Positions 23,952 through 32,935 of a stretch of 64,000 bases of DNA are shown piece by piece. Source of the DNA: an uncultured Draconibacterium sp. GTDB lineage: Bacteria > Bacteroidota > Bacteroidia > Bacteroidales > Prolixibacteraceae. How positions within the stretch are numbered: position 1 is the first letter of the stretch; each line of letters begins with the position of its first letter. A program made the translations under genes and the position numbers. The notes under the pieces were generated by a model, which was not told where the DNA came from, ran no database searches, and saw only the letters and a list, made by a program, of their open reading frames with translations. Where the stretch lies: positions 434,001-498,000 of the forward strand of contig NZ_OY771649.1 of assembly GCF_963674925.1 (NCBI RefSeq), written 5' to 3'.

Positions 23952-26714
23952 ATGCTTAGCATCACCATCGACAATAAACCGCTGCTTACCGACAAAGATT
24001 TCAGCTGCCGGATTACGGTAAAAAACCCGTTTTTTATGTTCGACGAAATCCGCGGACCATTGGCGGCTGATATCAGTCTGCCAGAGGATGGTAACCGTCA
24101 GCAGTTGAAAAATCCTAACCAGGTAACCAAGCGAGCCACTCAAAACGACCGCCATTTTTCAGGTGCAAAACTAATGCACTTTGGTTTGCCATTGGTTGTA
24201 GGCGATTTTGTTGTTACCGGCGCCAAAGGATCTATCGATGGGTGGATCCAGAACCAGGTAGGAAAAATGGGAGAGGAGCTTCGCGAAAAGAACCTCACCG
24301 AACTCGATTTTGGCGATGATAAGAACTTTGTAAACAAAGCCACATTCGACCCCGACAGCGACGAATGGTGCACTATCAGGTTAATGAACCGCGGGTTTTG
24401 GAAAGACAAAGGCCGCATGGTGGAAGATGCCGATGGCACTGATATTGAAGAGCTGACTAATAAGTTTGAATCGGAGGCCGGTTTCTTTGTCAATCAAACC
24501 ATTACCGGAGGTGTAAAAACTACTGCCGGAACCGATGGTGTGGCAGTAGTTTCCCCATTTCCTTTTTTACACTGGCTGATCGATACCTTGCTCCGGAAAA
24601 ACAATTTCTATATGTCGGATAATTTTCTGAAGCTGGATGCCGATTTGAAAAACCTGTGCTTTTACCACAACTACAACATCCTGAATGATTCTTCTACCCT
24701 GGGAGAGCAGTCGTTTAATCTCTTTAATTTTTTTACCGGTGCGTATGAGGTTCAGAACTTATATGCAATTTCGTCATCTACTTGGGATTTAGCTCCATTT
24801 AATATTCACGACCTTCTTCCGGCAATCGATGTGAAAAAATTATTGCTTTCCGTTCAAAACACTTTTAATACTTTTTTTTGGTGGAATAATAACCGAACAG
24901 TTCAGAATATTGATCGCGAAGCAGTGTTAAAGGGTGAACCTTTCGACCTTTCGAAATACCGCGTTAGCGAGTGGCGCGTTGGCGAACGAAAGGATGTAAC
25001 CCTGAAATTTAGTTGGGATCACGATGGCAGTGATTCGGCTTTCAACGAACTTTGGGAGGAGCTAGACGATAAGCGCGATAAAATACTAGAACCGGTTAAC
25101 TCGTACCAGGATTTAAAAAGTGTTTTGTTGCCAAAGGAAGAAGGCGATATTCGACTGGTGATAAACAAAAACACTTACTACGAATATGGCTGGTTTACCG
25201 TAAACGAACTGTATGGCGGCGATGTTAATAACGAAATGGTAGTTAAAGCGTGGAAACCATTATCAATAGGACTTCAGAATTATTTCTTTAACGATGGCGA
25301 CAAAGACCAGGAAGAAATAAAAAGCCATTTTTCGACCCTGCGCATGGCGGCAGATGGGTACCCGGTAGCCTACCAGAATGGCAATTCAAAAACATTCTCC
25401 AGTATTCGCGAAGAGTTCTCTCCACGGCTATTGTTTTACAAGGGAAACAATACCGGTGGAGACGAAAGTTCTTCCGGGAAAAAATTCGACTGGAAAGGCG
25501 ATGCCGGGTTTGTGTATAATCGTTACCGGTTAACGGCTCCTTTTTTGGCCGGACGTTTACCCATCGAGGCCGATTTCCGATTACCTCCGCGAATTCTTCA
25601 CTACCTGATGAATAACATTTATCAGAAAATGAAAGACAGTGAGTGCGAATTCCTTATTGAGCAACTGGATGCCGATCCGGGGCCGGATGAAGAAACACTG
25701 GTGCAGATAAAAGCTTTTAAAGTTGAAGATAATTTTTGGCAGTTTAATCCCGGCGTGGTACCTGGCGGCGGCGATGGAACCGAACAAACACTAGTGCCTA
25801 AATTTATTGGTGTAAATAAATATGGTAAACCCTACCTGGTTGATGAGAATGGTGATTTTAAAACCACCTCGGTTTTTGGCGATATTTCTACAGCCGATTA
25901 TGCACATAATTGCTGTGTTGATTACGATTCGGCCAGCAAACAACTTTTTGTTGGTGGCAACTTTGGCTTTGTGCACATTTACGATTTAAACAACGGTATA
26001 AAAATGCAAAGCGTCAGGGTGCTCGATACCTACGAAAGCATTTCGGGTATTCGCGTAACCAACGGCAAGGTGCTTGCAGGCATAAACAACCAGCGCTCGT
26101 ACAGGTGGTTTAATCAGGCTGATTTTGAAAACTATTCAGCCGCAGTAATAAGCGGTGTGGTTAATGGCAATAATGGGCAGGTTGGGTACACTATTCGCGA
26201 TTTTGAATATTTTGACGGGTATTATTACATGTGTTCCAAGCTGGGCGAAATTACCCGTTCTTCTGATTTACTTATCAGTCAGTATGAGGTTCTCGATATT
26301 GATGTGGACTTTACACGAATGGCACAAACCGATTCGCGCCTCTATGCTTTTGCAGTGGAAGATCGTCAGGTGTCGGCACTAAAAACAGATCCTACCAATT
26401 GGAGCGATTTCGACTACAGCAACGATGTGGGAACCCGCCATCCGAAAACATTGGAAGCCCTGCCAAATGGTGACGATGTAATTTGTTTACTCGATGGCTT
26501 CACCTACAGCGTAATGATATTAACCGGAGGCCCGGCTAATCAAACCCGGATTGGAATTGGCGGTTATGCCATTGGTGCAGCCAAGGCTGGAGGTGAGGTA
26601 TTCCTTGCCAGCGGATCAATCGATTTTAATACCGGCTATTTGTGGAAATTAAATGGAACTGTCTCAGAATTTCAATTCAATTTACCTGACTGCATGAGTC
26701 TTTACGGCTATTAA
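23952..26714 (+). CDS. Large tail-tip protein with C-terminal propeller-like domain
   Basis: 920 residues. The N-terminal ~600 residues look like a tail hub or baseplate protein (MLSITIDNKPLLTDKDFSCRI; many aromatic strand segments). After a Gly-rich hinge (PGVVPGGGDGTEQ, ~600-612) a beta-propeller-like region follows, with repeated four-strand patterns such as DYDSASKQLFVGGNFGFVHIY, DTYESISGIRVTNGKVLAGI and LEALPNGDDVICLLDGFTY. A propeller at the tip suggests glycan or protein receptor contact. No exact family known to me. Confidence 0.55.
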   Translation: MLSITIDNKPLLTDKDFSCRITVKNPFFMFDEIRGPLAADISLPEDGNRQQLKNPNQVTKRATQNDRHFSGAKLMHFGLPLVVGDFVVTGAKGSIDGWIQNQVGKMGEELREKNLTELDFGDDKNFVNKATFDPDSDEWCTIRLMNRGFWKDKGRMVEDADGTDIEELTNKFESEAGFFVNQTITGGVKTTAGTDGVAVVSPFPFLHWLIDTLLRKNNFYMSDNFLKLDADLKNLCFYHNYNILNDSSTLGEQSFNLFNFFTGAYEVQNLYAISSSTWDLAPFNIHDLLPAIDVKKLLLSVQNTFNTFFWWNNNRTVQNIDREAVLKGEPFDLSKYRVSEWRVGERKDVTLKFSWDHDGSDSAFNELWEELDDKRDKILEPVNSYQDLKSVLLPKEEGDIRLVINKNTYYEYGWFTVNELYGGDVNNEMVVKAWKPLSIGLQNYFFNDGDKDQEEIKSHFSTLRMAADGYPVAYQNGNSKTFSSIREEFSPRLLFYKGNNTGGDESSSGKKFDWKGDAGFVYNRYRLTAPFLAGRLPIEADFRLPPRILHYLMNNIYQKMKDSECEFLIEQLDADPGPDEETLVQIKAFKVEDNFWQFNPGVVPGGGDGTEQTLVPKFIGVNKYGKPYLVDENGDFKTTSVFGDISTADYAHNCCVDYDSASKQLFVGGNFGFVHIYDLNNGIKMQSVRVLDTYESISGIRVTNGKVLAGINNQRSYRWFNQADFENYSAAVISGVVNGNNGQVGYTIRDFEYFDGYYYMCSKLGEITRSSDLLISQYEVLDIDVDFTRMAQTDSRLYAFAVEDRQVSALKTDPTNWSDFDYSNDVGTRHPKTLEALPNGDDVICLLDGFTYSVMILTGGPANQTRIGIGGYAIGAAKAGGEVFLASGSIDFNTGYLWKLNGTVSEFQFNLPDCMSLYGY

Positions 26715-26716
26715 TC

Positions 26717-26725
26717 TGTCCTTTT
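26717..26725 (+). promoter_or_regulatory. TGTCCTTT motif copy 5
   Basis: TGTCCTTTT just after the tail-tip stop codon, 44 bases before the holin-like ATG at 26770; opens the lysis cassette. Confidence 0.4.
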
Positions 26726-26769
26726 CATATCGTTATTCGTGGGCCATATTTGAATAAAAAGTTTTGAAG

Positions 26770-27003
26770 ATGCAAAACCAGTTACCACGATCTCTCAACA
26801 AGCTCTATGAACCGGTTGCCGGAATATTGGGCGGAAGCTTCACTGCCGCAGAAGTTACAAAATCGGGTTTCGATTGGCACATGTTATTATCGCCCGAAAA
26901 TCTCAATTATCTAATTATCGGCTCTATTGGAGCAATTCTATTTGCAGTACTGGCTTACCTCTCACGGGTGGCTATGGATGCCATTTTTAAAAGAAAAAAG
27001 TGA
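26770..27003 (+). CDS. Holin-like small membrane protein
   Basis: 77 residues from ATG 26770 (an in-frame TTG at 26764 would add two). One strong membrane segment (NYLIIGSIGAILFAVLAYLS) followed by a basic end (FKRKK), and a weaker hydrophobic stretch near VAGILGGSF. Its stop overlaps the endolysin start (TGATG). Position and topology fit a holin that releases the endolysin; no family recognised. Confidence 0.6.
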   Translation: MQNQLPRSLNKLYEPVAGILGGSFTAAEVTKSGFDWHMLLSPENLNYLIIGSIGAILFAVLAYLSRVAMDAIFKRKK

Positions 27004-27383
27004 TGAATGAACCAGTAAAAACCACAGCACGTTGGTTCAACGAAAGCGAATTTAAAAAGTGTAGTCCACCCTGTTCGTTGCAGGATATGCGACAAAGTAC
27101 AATGGATAAACTTGATTCTGCACGTGATATTGCCGGAATTCCGTTAGTGCTTAATTCGGCATACCGAAGCCCTGCTTACGAAAAAGGAATGAGACGCACC
27201 GGTACCGGAGCTCACCCCGAACGCAGTGCAGTTGATATAAAATGTAACACATCACGCAATCGGTTTTTAATTGTAGAAGCACTTCTGATGGCAGGTTTTA
27301 CGCGTATCGGTATCGCAAAAACTTTTATTCATGCCGATGATTCGGAAACTCACGACCAGCAGGTAATTTGGTTGTATAAATAA
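27003..27383 (+). CDS. Endolysin, peptidase M15 family
   Basis: 126 residues from ATG 27003 (a GTG lies one codon upstream). Zinc-peptidase signature present: SAYRSPAYEKGMRRTGTGAH with the first His, ERSAVDIKC with the Asp ligand, and KTFIHADDSE with the second His. M15 enzymes cleave peptide bonds in the peptidoglycan stem or cross-bridge. No signal peptide, so it needs the upstream holin-like protein. Its overlap with that gene supports coupled synthesis for lysis. Confidence 0.8.
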   Translation: MNEPVKTTARWFNESEFKKCSPPCSLQDMRQSTMDKLDSARDIAGIPLVLNSAYRSPAYEKGMRRTGTGAHPERSAVDIKCNTSRNRFLIVEALLMAGFTRIGIAKTFIHADDSETHDQQVIWLYK

Positions 27384-27389
27384 ATTCGC

Positions 27390-27491
27390 ATGATTTATTT
27401 CTGGCTATACTTCGGATCTATTGTGGTGGCCATTGTTGCCACTTTGATATTGGCGCGCATCGAGCTAAAACAAAAGCAAAAGAAAAAATGA
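27390..27491 (+). CDS. Small single-span membrane protein (33 aa) in lysis cassette
   Basis: The frame begins MIYFWLYFGSIVVAIVATLI and ends in ELKQKQKKK: one membrane helix plus a basic tail. It starts 6 bases after the endolysin stop and overlaps the next gene by ATGA, which argues that it is translated despite its size. Possible holin partner or antiholin. Confidence 0.55.
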   Translation: MIYFWLYFGSIVVAIVATLILARIELKQKQKKK

Positions 27492-27742
27492 AAATTCCCT
27501 GGAAAAGTATTGCCATTTATTTGGCTGGAATCATCACCGGATTCCTGGTATTAATCCGCGTGAAGAAACCGGATAAAGTTGTTACTGCAGAAACCTATGT
27601 GGAAGACCAGGAACAAAGAATTGGCAAAATAAAACAGAAGGGAGAGGGCAATGGCCAGCAAGTGCAACTGAAGCAGGAATTATCCCGGAAAGAGAAAAGG
27701 GCATCCAGAAAAGCCGAACGCAAGTCCCGAAAATCGAAATAA
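27488..27742 (+). CDS. i-spanin-like membrane-anchored protein, 84 aa
   Basis: N-terminal membrane helix (SIAIYLAGIITGFLVLIRV) then a strongly charged, helical C-terminal part (KQELSRKEKRASRKAERKSRKSK). This matches inner-membrane spanin architecture, but no outer-membrane lipoprotein partner is visible next to it. Translationally coupled to the 33-aa protein. Confidence 0.5.
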   Translation: MKIPWKSIAIYLAGIITGFLVLIRVKKPDKVVTAETYVEDQEQRIGKIKQKGEGNGQQVQLKQELSRKEKRASRKAERKSRKSK

Positions 27743-27746
27743 ACGG

Positions 27747-27755
27747 TGTCCTTTT
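27747..27755 (+). promoter_or_regulatory. TGTCCTTT motif copy 6
   Basis: TGTCCTTTT immediately after the spanin-like gene, 72 bases before the ATG at 27828. Confidence 0.4.
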
Positions 27756-27827
27756 CCGACCAGTAAAATCTAAAGAAATTGAGATCCAATTAGTAACGAT
27801 ATAATTCAATCATTTAATTAAAATGCT

Positions 27828-28262
27828 ATGAGAAATTTATTTGCAAAACTTTTAGTTTTCACACTATTTGTTGTGGTTGCTGGCACCATGCAAGGCATTG
27901 CCCAGCCACAGGCGCTTGATGATCCGCCACAATGTTTCATCCAGGACGGCACTGCAATTGCCGCAGTAATAATTTCAGTTGACGATCTGCAGGGCGAAGA
28001 GCATTTGTATGCCTCGTTAAGTGCAGATCCGCAGTACGAGTTAGAAGATCCTCCGGCAATTGAAGAAGGAGAGTCGTTAGCCGATTATGCAAAGCGGAAT
28101 TGGAAATGGTTGGCAGCAGTGCTTATCTTACTACTAGAATTTATAGTAAGGCTTACACCCACTGAAAAAGATAATGCAATTCTTTCCAGGTTTTTTGGAA
28201 TACTTGGTACTATAGTCCCGAACTTAAAGAAAGGAGGCGGGACGCATACCCCGTCCTCTTAA
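27828..28262 (+). CDS. Exported membrane protein at end of lysis region (holin-like)
   Basis: 144 residues: signal-peptide-like start (LFAKLLVFTLFVVVAGTMQGIAQP), an acidic middle, and a second hydrophobic span (WLAAVLILLLEFIVRL, ~92-107) followed by TPTEKDNAILSRFFGILG and a basic end. The C-terminal half resembles small membrane proteins common in Bacteroidetes phages. Could be a second holin or an envelope-disrupting protein; not proven. Confidence 0.5.
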   Translation: MRNLFAKLLVFTLFVVVAGTMQGIAQPQALDDPPQCFIQDGTAIAAVIISVDDLQGEEHLYASLSADPQYELEDPPAIEEGESLADYAKRNWKWLAAVLILLLEFIVRLTPTEKDNAILSRFFGILGTIVPNLKKGGGTHTPSS

Positions 28263-28318
28263 CAATGCAATAGGATTAGTTTTTTTCATAAGTTTAGGTT
28301 AGATTAGTTTTAGTGAAA

Positions 28319-28345
28319 AAGCTCGGCAGTGGCCGGGCTTTTTTT
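28319..28345 (+). terminator. Terminator between late operon and integrase
   Basis: AAGCTCGGC / GCCGGGCTT stem with one G-U wobble, followed by seven Ts. It lies between convergent genes and ends the late transcript just before the integrase stop codon. Confidence 0.8.
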
Positions 28346-28349
28346 ATGG

Positions 28350-29570
28350 CTAAAATCCTCGAGGAGAGGGGAAGCTCTCACGCACATGCTCCGATCGTTC
28401 TCCAAAATGTTGACGAATATATCTATAAGTTGATGTGATATCGGTATGGCCAAGCTGGTTCATTAATTCAACAATTGTTGCTCCGCTCTCCAGTAATTTC
28501 CCTGCACCAGTATGTTTAAACGAATACCATTTGTACGACTTCGATAAATCAAGATCATCCCGGAATTTATTAAACCGGTTCCGGAGCGTGTTAGTGCCAA
28601 TCTGCCGGTTACCAGGTCTTCCAAACGGCCCTATCAAAAACATTTCCTTTCCATAGGTGTGAATTCCATGTTGCTGCAGCACTTCAAAAAGTTGCGTAGG
28701 GATATCGATCACACGCTCTTTTCGCTTTTTTGCAATGTTTTTAGGCACTCGTATTGACCTGGCTCCAAAATTAATCTGCTTCACCTTCATGTTTAATAGT
28801 TCGTTCCCTGGACGAATAAAACAGAAGTACTGCAGCAGTGCAGCTAAAAATAATTGCGGATCCTGTTCGCGCATTGCCGGCAGGATCTTCTCCATATCAT
28901 CGTCAAGAAAAGGCATGGCCGAAAAGTCTTCGTCCGTTTCCGGAAGGTCGATATCATGTACCGGGAAATTGGAAATTATCTTTTGCCGTTCAAGGTTTCC
29001 AAAAAACTTAGACAGTGTCATTTTATATTTCTCAACCGTACGACGTGCAAGTTGTCGCTCGGAGATTAGGTAATCGAAAAATCGCACAATTGTTTGGTTA
29101 TCGAAAGTGTCCAGGTCATTGTCCACCAATTTTTCGCGCTCGAGCCAGGAAATAAACTCGCGGATTTTTCCACGGTAACTTTCAAAAGTCTTTTTTGCTT
29201 TCGCGGCTTTAGCCTTTGCAATAAATTCCGATCCATAAAAGCGGATGTTTTTGTTTGCCTTCCGCTTCCGTCCATACACCTGCGCGGCAACGTGATACTC
29301 CAGCTCGTCTTCGTAAATAACCTGGTTGCTTACATCGTCGAGCGGTGTCCAGCCTTTCATCAGCTTCGCGGTGTACATTTTAACCAATTGCTCGCCATGC
29401 TCGTACCTTGCCTTCTTAGTTTTTAGCAGCGAAAGATCCTCCTGATAACGCTTGCGTTTCATTTTACCGTCCTTCGGATCGCGGTAACCTAATTCAATCC
29501 ACCACGGCTTCGAAATGTCGCCACCGGCATCGAAAAGGTAGGGAGTTCTAAAAAGTTTTTTTCTTCTCAT
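28350..29570 (-). CDS. int: Prophage tyrosine recombinase (integrase)
   Basis: 406 residues. N-terminal Arm-DNA-binding-like region (~1-110), SAM-like core-binding domain (~115-205: FESYRGKIREFISWLEREK), catalytic domain after. Catalytic residues: Arg253 in FIRPGNELL, a Lys-rich beta hairpin (KNIAKKRKERVIDIP), LGHTDITSTYRYI with His375 and nucleophile Tyr384. Box II reads YSFKHTGAG where HxxR is canonical (Tyr349, Lys352), a substitution I recall from other Bacteroidetes integrases. It reads away from ssrA and its start is 131 bases from the ssrA 3' end, the expected attachment locus. Confidence 0.85.
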   Translation of the reverse strand: MRRKKLFRTPYLFDAGGDISKPWWIELGYRDPKDGKMKRKRYQEDLSLLKTKKARYEHGEQLVKMYTAKLMKGWTPLDDVSNQVIYEDELEYHVAAQVYGRKRKANKNIRFYGSEFIAKAKAAKAKKTFESYRGKIREFISWLEREKLVDNDLDTFDNQTIVRFFDYLISERQLARRTVEKYKMTLSKFFGNLERQKIISNFPVHDIDLPETDEDFSAMPFLDDDMEKILPAMREQDPQLFLAALLQYFCFIRPGNELLNMKVKQINFGARSIRVPKNIAKKRKERVIDIPTQLFEVLQQHGIHTYGKEMFLIGPFGRPGNRQIGTNTLRNRFNKFRDDLDLSKSYKWYSFKHTGAGKLLESGATIVELMNQLGHTDITSTYRYIRQHFGERSEHVRESFPSPRGF

Positions 29571-29700
29571 ATCGGTTAAAATTTCGCGTTCCCCAACGTG
29601 AAAAATTTAACTGACAATCGATGAAATACATGCTTTATTTACACTGACATACATTTAATATTTGTAACTAACTGTAGTACAGTAGTGTTATAAAGCATAG

Positions 29701-29724
29701 TGGAGCTGGCGGGAGTCGAACCCG
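29701..29724 (-). other. Presumed prophage attachment site in the ssrA 3' end
   Basis: The T-arm and acceptor 3' end of tmRNA lie at the junction between the integrase side and host DNA. Integration into ssrA 3' ends is common for tyrosine integrases and restores the gene. The second att copy should lie beyond the left edge of the window, so the core cannot be delimited here. Confidence 0.5.
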
Positions 29725-30095
29725 CGTCCAAACGAGGAAGCTACAAGCTTTCTACATGTTTATCTCTGACTTAATTTTCGAATAACAGCCGGATCAAAGC
29801 CACCAACTGCTACCTTATCTCTTTTAATTTCGCAAAAACGTCAGAGCTTCGTTTATGCTAGCTTCGATTTACTTGCACCGCCGGTTCGGACCGCTTCAAA
29901 GCATTAGCATCCGGGCGATGTCTTGTTCCAAAACCTTGTTTCGGAATTAAGTGTAATCTAAATTGTTAGATTACGCAGCAAGAGCGTAATTATTTTCGCC
30001 AATTATGGTTTTGATCATTATTTTTAACGGGTCAACAACCAAAACCCGACATGCTTACCTGTCTCTTCTACCCGCTGTCAAAACCAGTCAGCCCC
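29701..30095 (-). ncRNA. ssrA: Transfer-messenger RNA
   Basis: 5' end GGGGCTGACTGGTTTTGACA at 30095 going down; 3' end GGTTCGACTCCCGCCAGCTCC plus discriminator A at 29701 pairs with GGGGCTG as the acceptor stem. The CCA is not encoded. The resume frame at 30000-29971 reads GENNYALAA then TAA, the usual Bacteroidota tag. Rescues stalled ribosomes together with SmpB. 395 bases, a normal length. Confidence 0.95.
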
Positions 30096-30361
30096 ATAGA
30101 AGTTGTATTGTTTTATAATACAGAACGTTAGATTGACGTTTGTTTGGCTTGGATAACAAACCGGTAACAAAATGCGAGGTTCGTTATACAAACAACACTG
30201 TCAAATCCGGTGCAAATATATTGATTCTGCTTAAATTCTACTATTTTATATTTTTTACGCTTACTCTGAAATAATGTTTGTAAAGCCCGGGTGGAGATTA
30301 AACGCCTGGTAATTAGTTGTTTGAATTTTATTATCGATCCTTACAATTATCTTGTATAGTT

Positions 30362-31537
30362 TTAAACTGTTATTTGGTCAAATGCCGTTTTTAATCGCTT
30401 CAGTCCTTCCTGTAACACATCGCGCTGACAGGCAATATTAAGCCGCATAAAACCTTCTCCGGCCTTGCCGTAAACCGTTCCTTCATTCAGCCAGACCTTT
30501 CCTTTTTCTATCAGCAATTCAGTAAGTTTCTCCGACTTAATGTTTAAAACAGAAGTGTCGATCCAAACCAGGTAAGTGGCTTCCAATGGTAAAATTGGAA
30601 ATTGTGGGAAGTTCCCGGCAAAGAAGTCCTTTACCAACAAGTAATTGTCCCACAAATAGGCTCGCAAATCATCCAGCCATTTTCCCGAATCTGTGTGTGT
30701 GTAGGCGGCAATCAATCCTTCAACGGCAAACGGACTCACATCGCAAACTTCGTTAATATTGATCGCTTTATCAATCTTTTGGCGCAGCTCCGGATCGTAT
30801 GTTAGAATATTGGCAATCTGTAATCCCGCCAGGTTAAAAGTTTTACTTGGAGCAACACAGGTTACCGAGTTCTCCAGAAACTGCCGTCCCAACGATGCGA
30901 ACGGAACATGTGTATGTCCCCGGTGCACCAAATCGCAATGGATTTCATCTGAAACCACAATGACCTTATTACGGAAACAAATTTCGCCAATCTTCTTCAG
31001 TTCATCCTTTGTCCAAACACGGCCTGCCGGATTATGGGGGTTACATAACAGCATCACTTTGGCTTTCGGATCAGCCGCCTTTTTTTCCAGATCATTAAAA
31101 TCAATAGTGTATTTACCGTCTTCGTAGATCAGATCGTTGGAGAAACTTTCGCATTTGTTATTCCGAATCGACGAGAAAAAACAATTGTAAACAGGCTCCT
31201 GCACAATCACTTTATCACCGGGTTCGGTAAGTGCCAGAATGGTAGCAGAAATAGCGGGTACCACACCAATTGTGTAGATCATCCATTCTTTTTCGATTGT
31301 AAAATTATGCCGGCGTCCAAACCAGCTGATAACGGCATTGTAATAGGCATCGGGTACTTTGGTGTATCCAAAAATGCCGTGCTGCACACGATCGGTGAGT
31401 GCATCGATAATGGGTTGTGCAGTTTTAAAATCCATGTCGGCCACCCACAGCGGAATAATATCGTCGTTGGTTTTCGAATCCCACTTGTATGAATTGCTAC
31501 CTCTGCGTACTATTTTTTCGTCGAAATTGTGTTGCAT
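30362..31537 (-). CDS. patB: PatB/MalY-type PLP C-S lyase or aminotransferase
   Basis: 391 residues, full family length. N-terminal RGSNSYKWDS and PLWVADMDFKTAQPI are hallmark PatB/MalY sequences; the PLP lysine is in APSKTFNLAG; LCNPHNPAGRVW and VVSDEIHCDL are fold-type I cofactor motifs. Known members cleave cystathionine or cysteine conjugates in the cytoplasm. Separated from the tmRNA by ~270 AT-rich bases and read on the same strand. No obvious operon partner, as the next gene upstream is a DUF418 membrane protein. Confidence 0.85.
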   Translation of the reverse strand: MQHNFDEKIVRRGSNSYKWDSKTNDDIIPLWVADMDFKTAQPIIDALTDRVQHGIFGYTKVPDAYYNAVISWFGRRHNFTIEKEWMIYTIGVVPAISATILALTEPGDKVIVQEPVYNCFFSSIRNNKCESFSNDLIYEDGKYTIDFNDLEKKAADPKAKVMLLCNPHNPAGRVWTKDELKKIGEICFRNKVIVVSDEIHCDLVHRGHTHVPFASLGRQFLENSVTCVAPSKTFNLAGLQIANILTYDPELRQKIDKAININEVCDVSPFAVEGLIAAYTHTDSGKWLDDLRAYLWDNYLLVKDFFAGNFPQFPILPLEATYLVWIDTSVLNIKSEKLTELLIEKGKVWLNEGTVYGKAGEGFMRLNIACQRDVLQEGLKRLKTAFDQITV

Positions 31538-31582
31538 AATTAACTATTTACTTTGCTTTTCACTTTGAATTTACATCCTCAA

Positions 31583-32830
31583 TTAATCCTTTGCAAGTTT
31601 TAGTGGTTGGATTTTCCGGTAGGTTAAACTTCGCCAAATCCATTCCAGTGGGCCAAAACGAAAATATTTCAGCCACAAATTGCTCAGGATGATTTGGAAA
31701 CTAAATATGATAACCGCAGCAATGGTCCAGGCCAGCGGACCAAATTGTCCGGCTAACCCAAATCCTACTCCGTAAAAAATAATTATTCCGATTAAACTCT
31801 GAAATACATAATTGCTAAAGGCCGTTTTTCCGACAGCAAGCACCGGGTTCAGAATTATCTGAATCCACTTCTTTTCGAACAGCAGCGCCAGTGCCGTCAT
31901 GTACACCAAAGCAAGTGGAAACACGGTAAGTGAATCCGCAATGGTATAATACAATCCTTCGATTTGATGCTGATAATACGCCTGTTCATTTTTCAAAATA
32001 CCTTCGAGCCAGTAATTAAGCGGAACAAAAACAATCAATCCTGCAATGGTTGCTTTTAATACGACATTTTTGTGCTTCATTATTTTTGAATACAAATTGG
32101 TTCGGCCCATATAAAAACCAATCAACATGGCACCCAGCACTTTTGGAATGCGGCTTACGGCAAATAAATACGCAAAACGATAAGGTGCATCAGCAAGGGT
32201 AATTTTAATGCTTGTAACGATACTCTTGCTTTCGCTCAAAACACCCGTTCTGCTGGTATCCTGGTCAATCCAGCCAAAGTGTTGATACATTTTTTCTCCA
32301 AGGCTGTATAAATAGTCGGAAGGGTAGTTGACCCACGGCCAATTCATCTTCAGAAAATAAAGTAAAACGGGAGACAAAAGCATAAGAATACCGGTGATTA
32401 ACAGGGTGCTGTTGGAATATTTTCGGAGAGCTACCAATACAAAACCAACCAATCCGTATAGAAATACAATGTCGCCTTCCCAGATAAAAAACATATGCAT
32501 TCCGCCCAGAAGCATCATAAAACAGAGTCGGCGGCGAAGGAAGCCGGCGGTAGAGGCATCGTCTTTTTGCGAGCGGTTGATCTGAAGTGCAATTCCCCAG
32601 CCAAAAAGCAAGCTGAAGATGGTGTAAAATTTACTTTCAATAAAAACGCCTTGCAGAAGGTATATTACATGATCGATTTCTTCGTAAGTGAACATTCCGC
32701 TCACTTGTGGTGAATAAAGCGAGAACCACCTTAAATTGGCGATTAGAATGCCGAAGATTGCAATACCTCTCAGCAAGTCCATGTAATCAATACGTTCGCG
32801 CGAAGAAAGCGGGGTAGGTATATGGCTCAT
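31583..32830 (-). CDS. DUF418 family multi-pass membrane protein
   Basis: 415 residues, ~9-10 predicted membrane segments. The start RIDYMDLLRGIAIFGILIANL and the C-terminal domain (GKTAFSNYVFQSLIGIIIFYGVGFGL; SNLWLKYFRFGPLEWIWRSLTY) are typical of DUF418, a family related to acyltransferase-3-like membrane proteins with no established substrate. 45 bases upstream of the patB start on the same strand, so possibly co-transcribed. Confidence 0.8.
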   Translation of the reverse strand: MSHIPTPLSSRERIDYMDLLRGIAIFGILIANLRWFSLYSPQVSGMFTYEEIDHVIYLLQGVFIESKFYTIFSLLFGWGIALQINRSQKDDASTAGFLRRRLCFMMLLGGMHMFFIWEGDIVFLYGLVGFVLVALRKYSNSTLLITGILMLLSPVLLYFLKMNWPWVNYPSDYLYSLGEKMYQHFGWIDQDTSRTGVLSESKSIVTSIKITLADAPYRFAYLFAVSRIPKVLGAMLIGFYMGRTNLYSKIMKHKNVVLKATIAGLIVFVPLNYWLEGILKNEQAYYQHQIEGLYYTIADSLTVFPLALVYMTALALLFEKKWIQIILNPVLAVGKTAFSNYVFQSLIGIIIFYGVGFGLAGQFGPLAWTIAAVIIFSFQIILSNLWLKYFRFGPLEWIWRSLTYRKIQPLKLAKD

Positions 32831-32935
32831 ATTTTTTCCCGGTTATTGGTTAAAACCTTTCTCCCGAAATTTCGGGATAATTGTAGTTCCTTTAGTTTCG
32901 ATAAGCTTATTTTGGAATTTGATTTGAGTACAGAG

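Noticed and set aside
30205..30220. TATATTTG word on the minus strand as ssrA promoter
   Set aside because: No matching -33 TTTG at the right distance and ~110 bases from the mature 5' end; possible but not supported.
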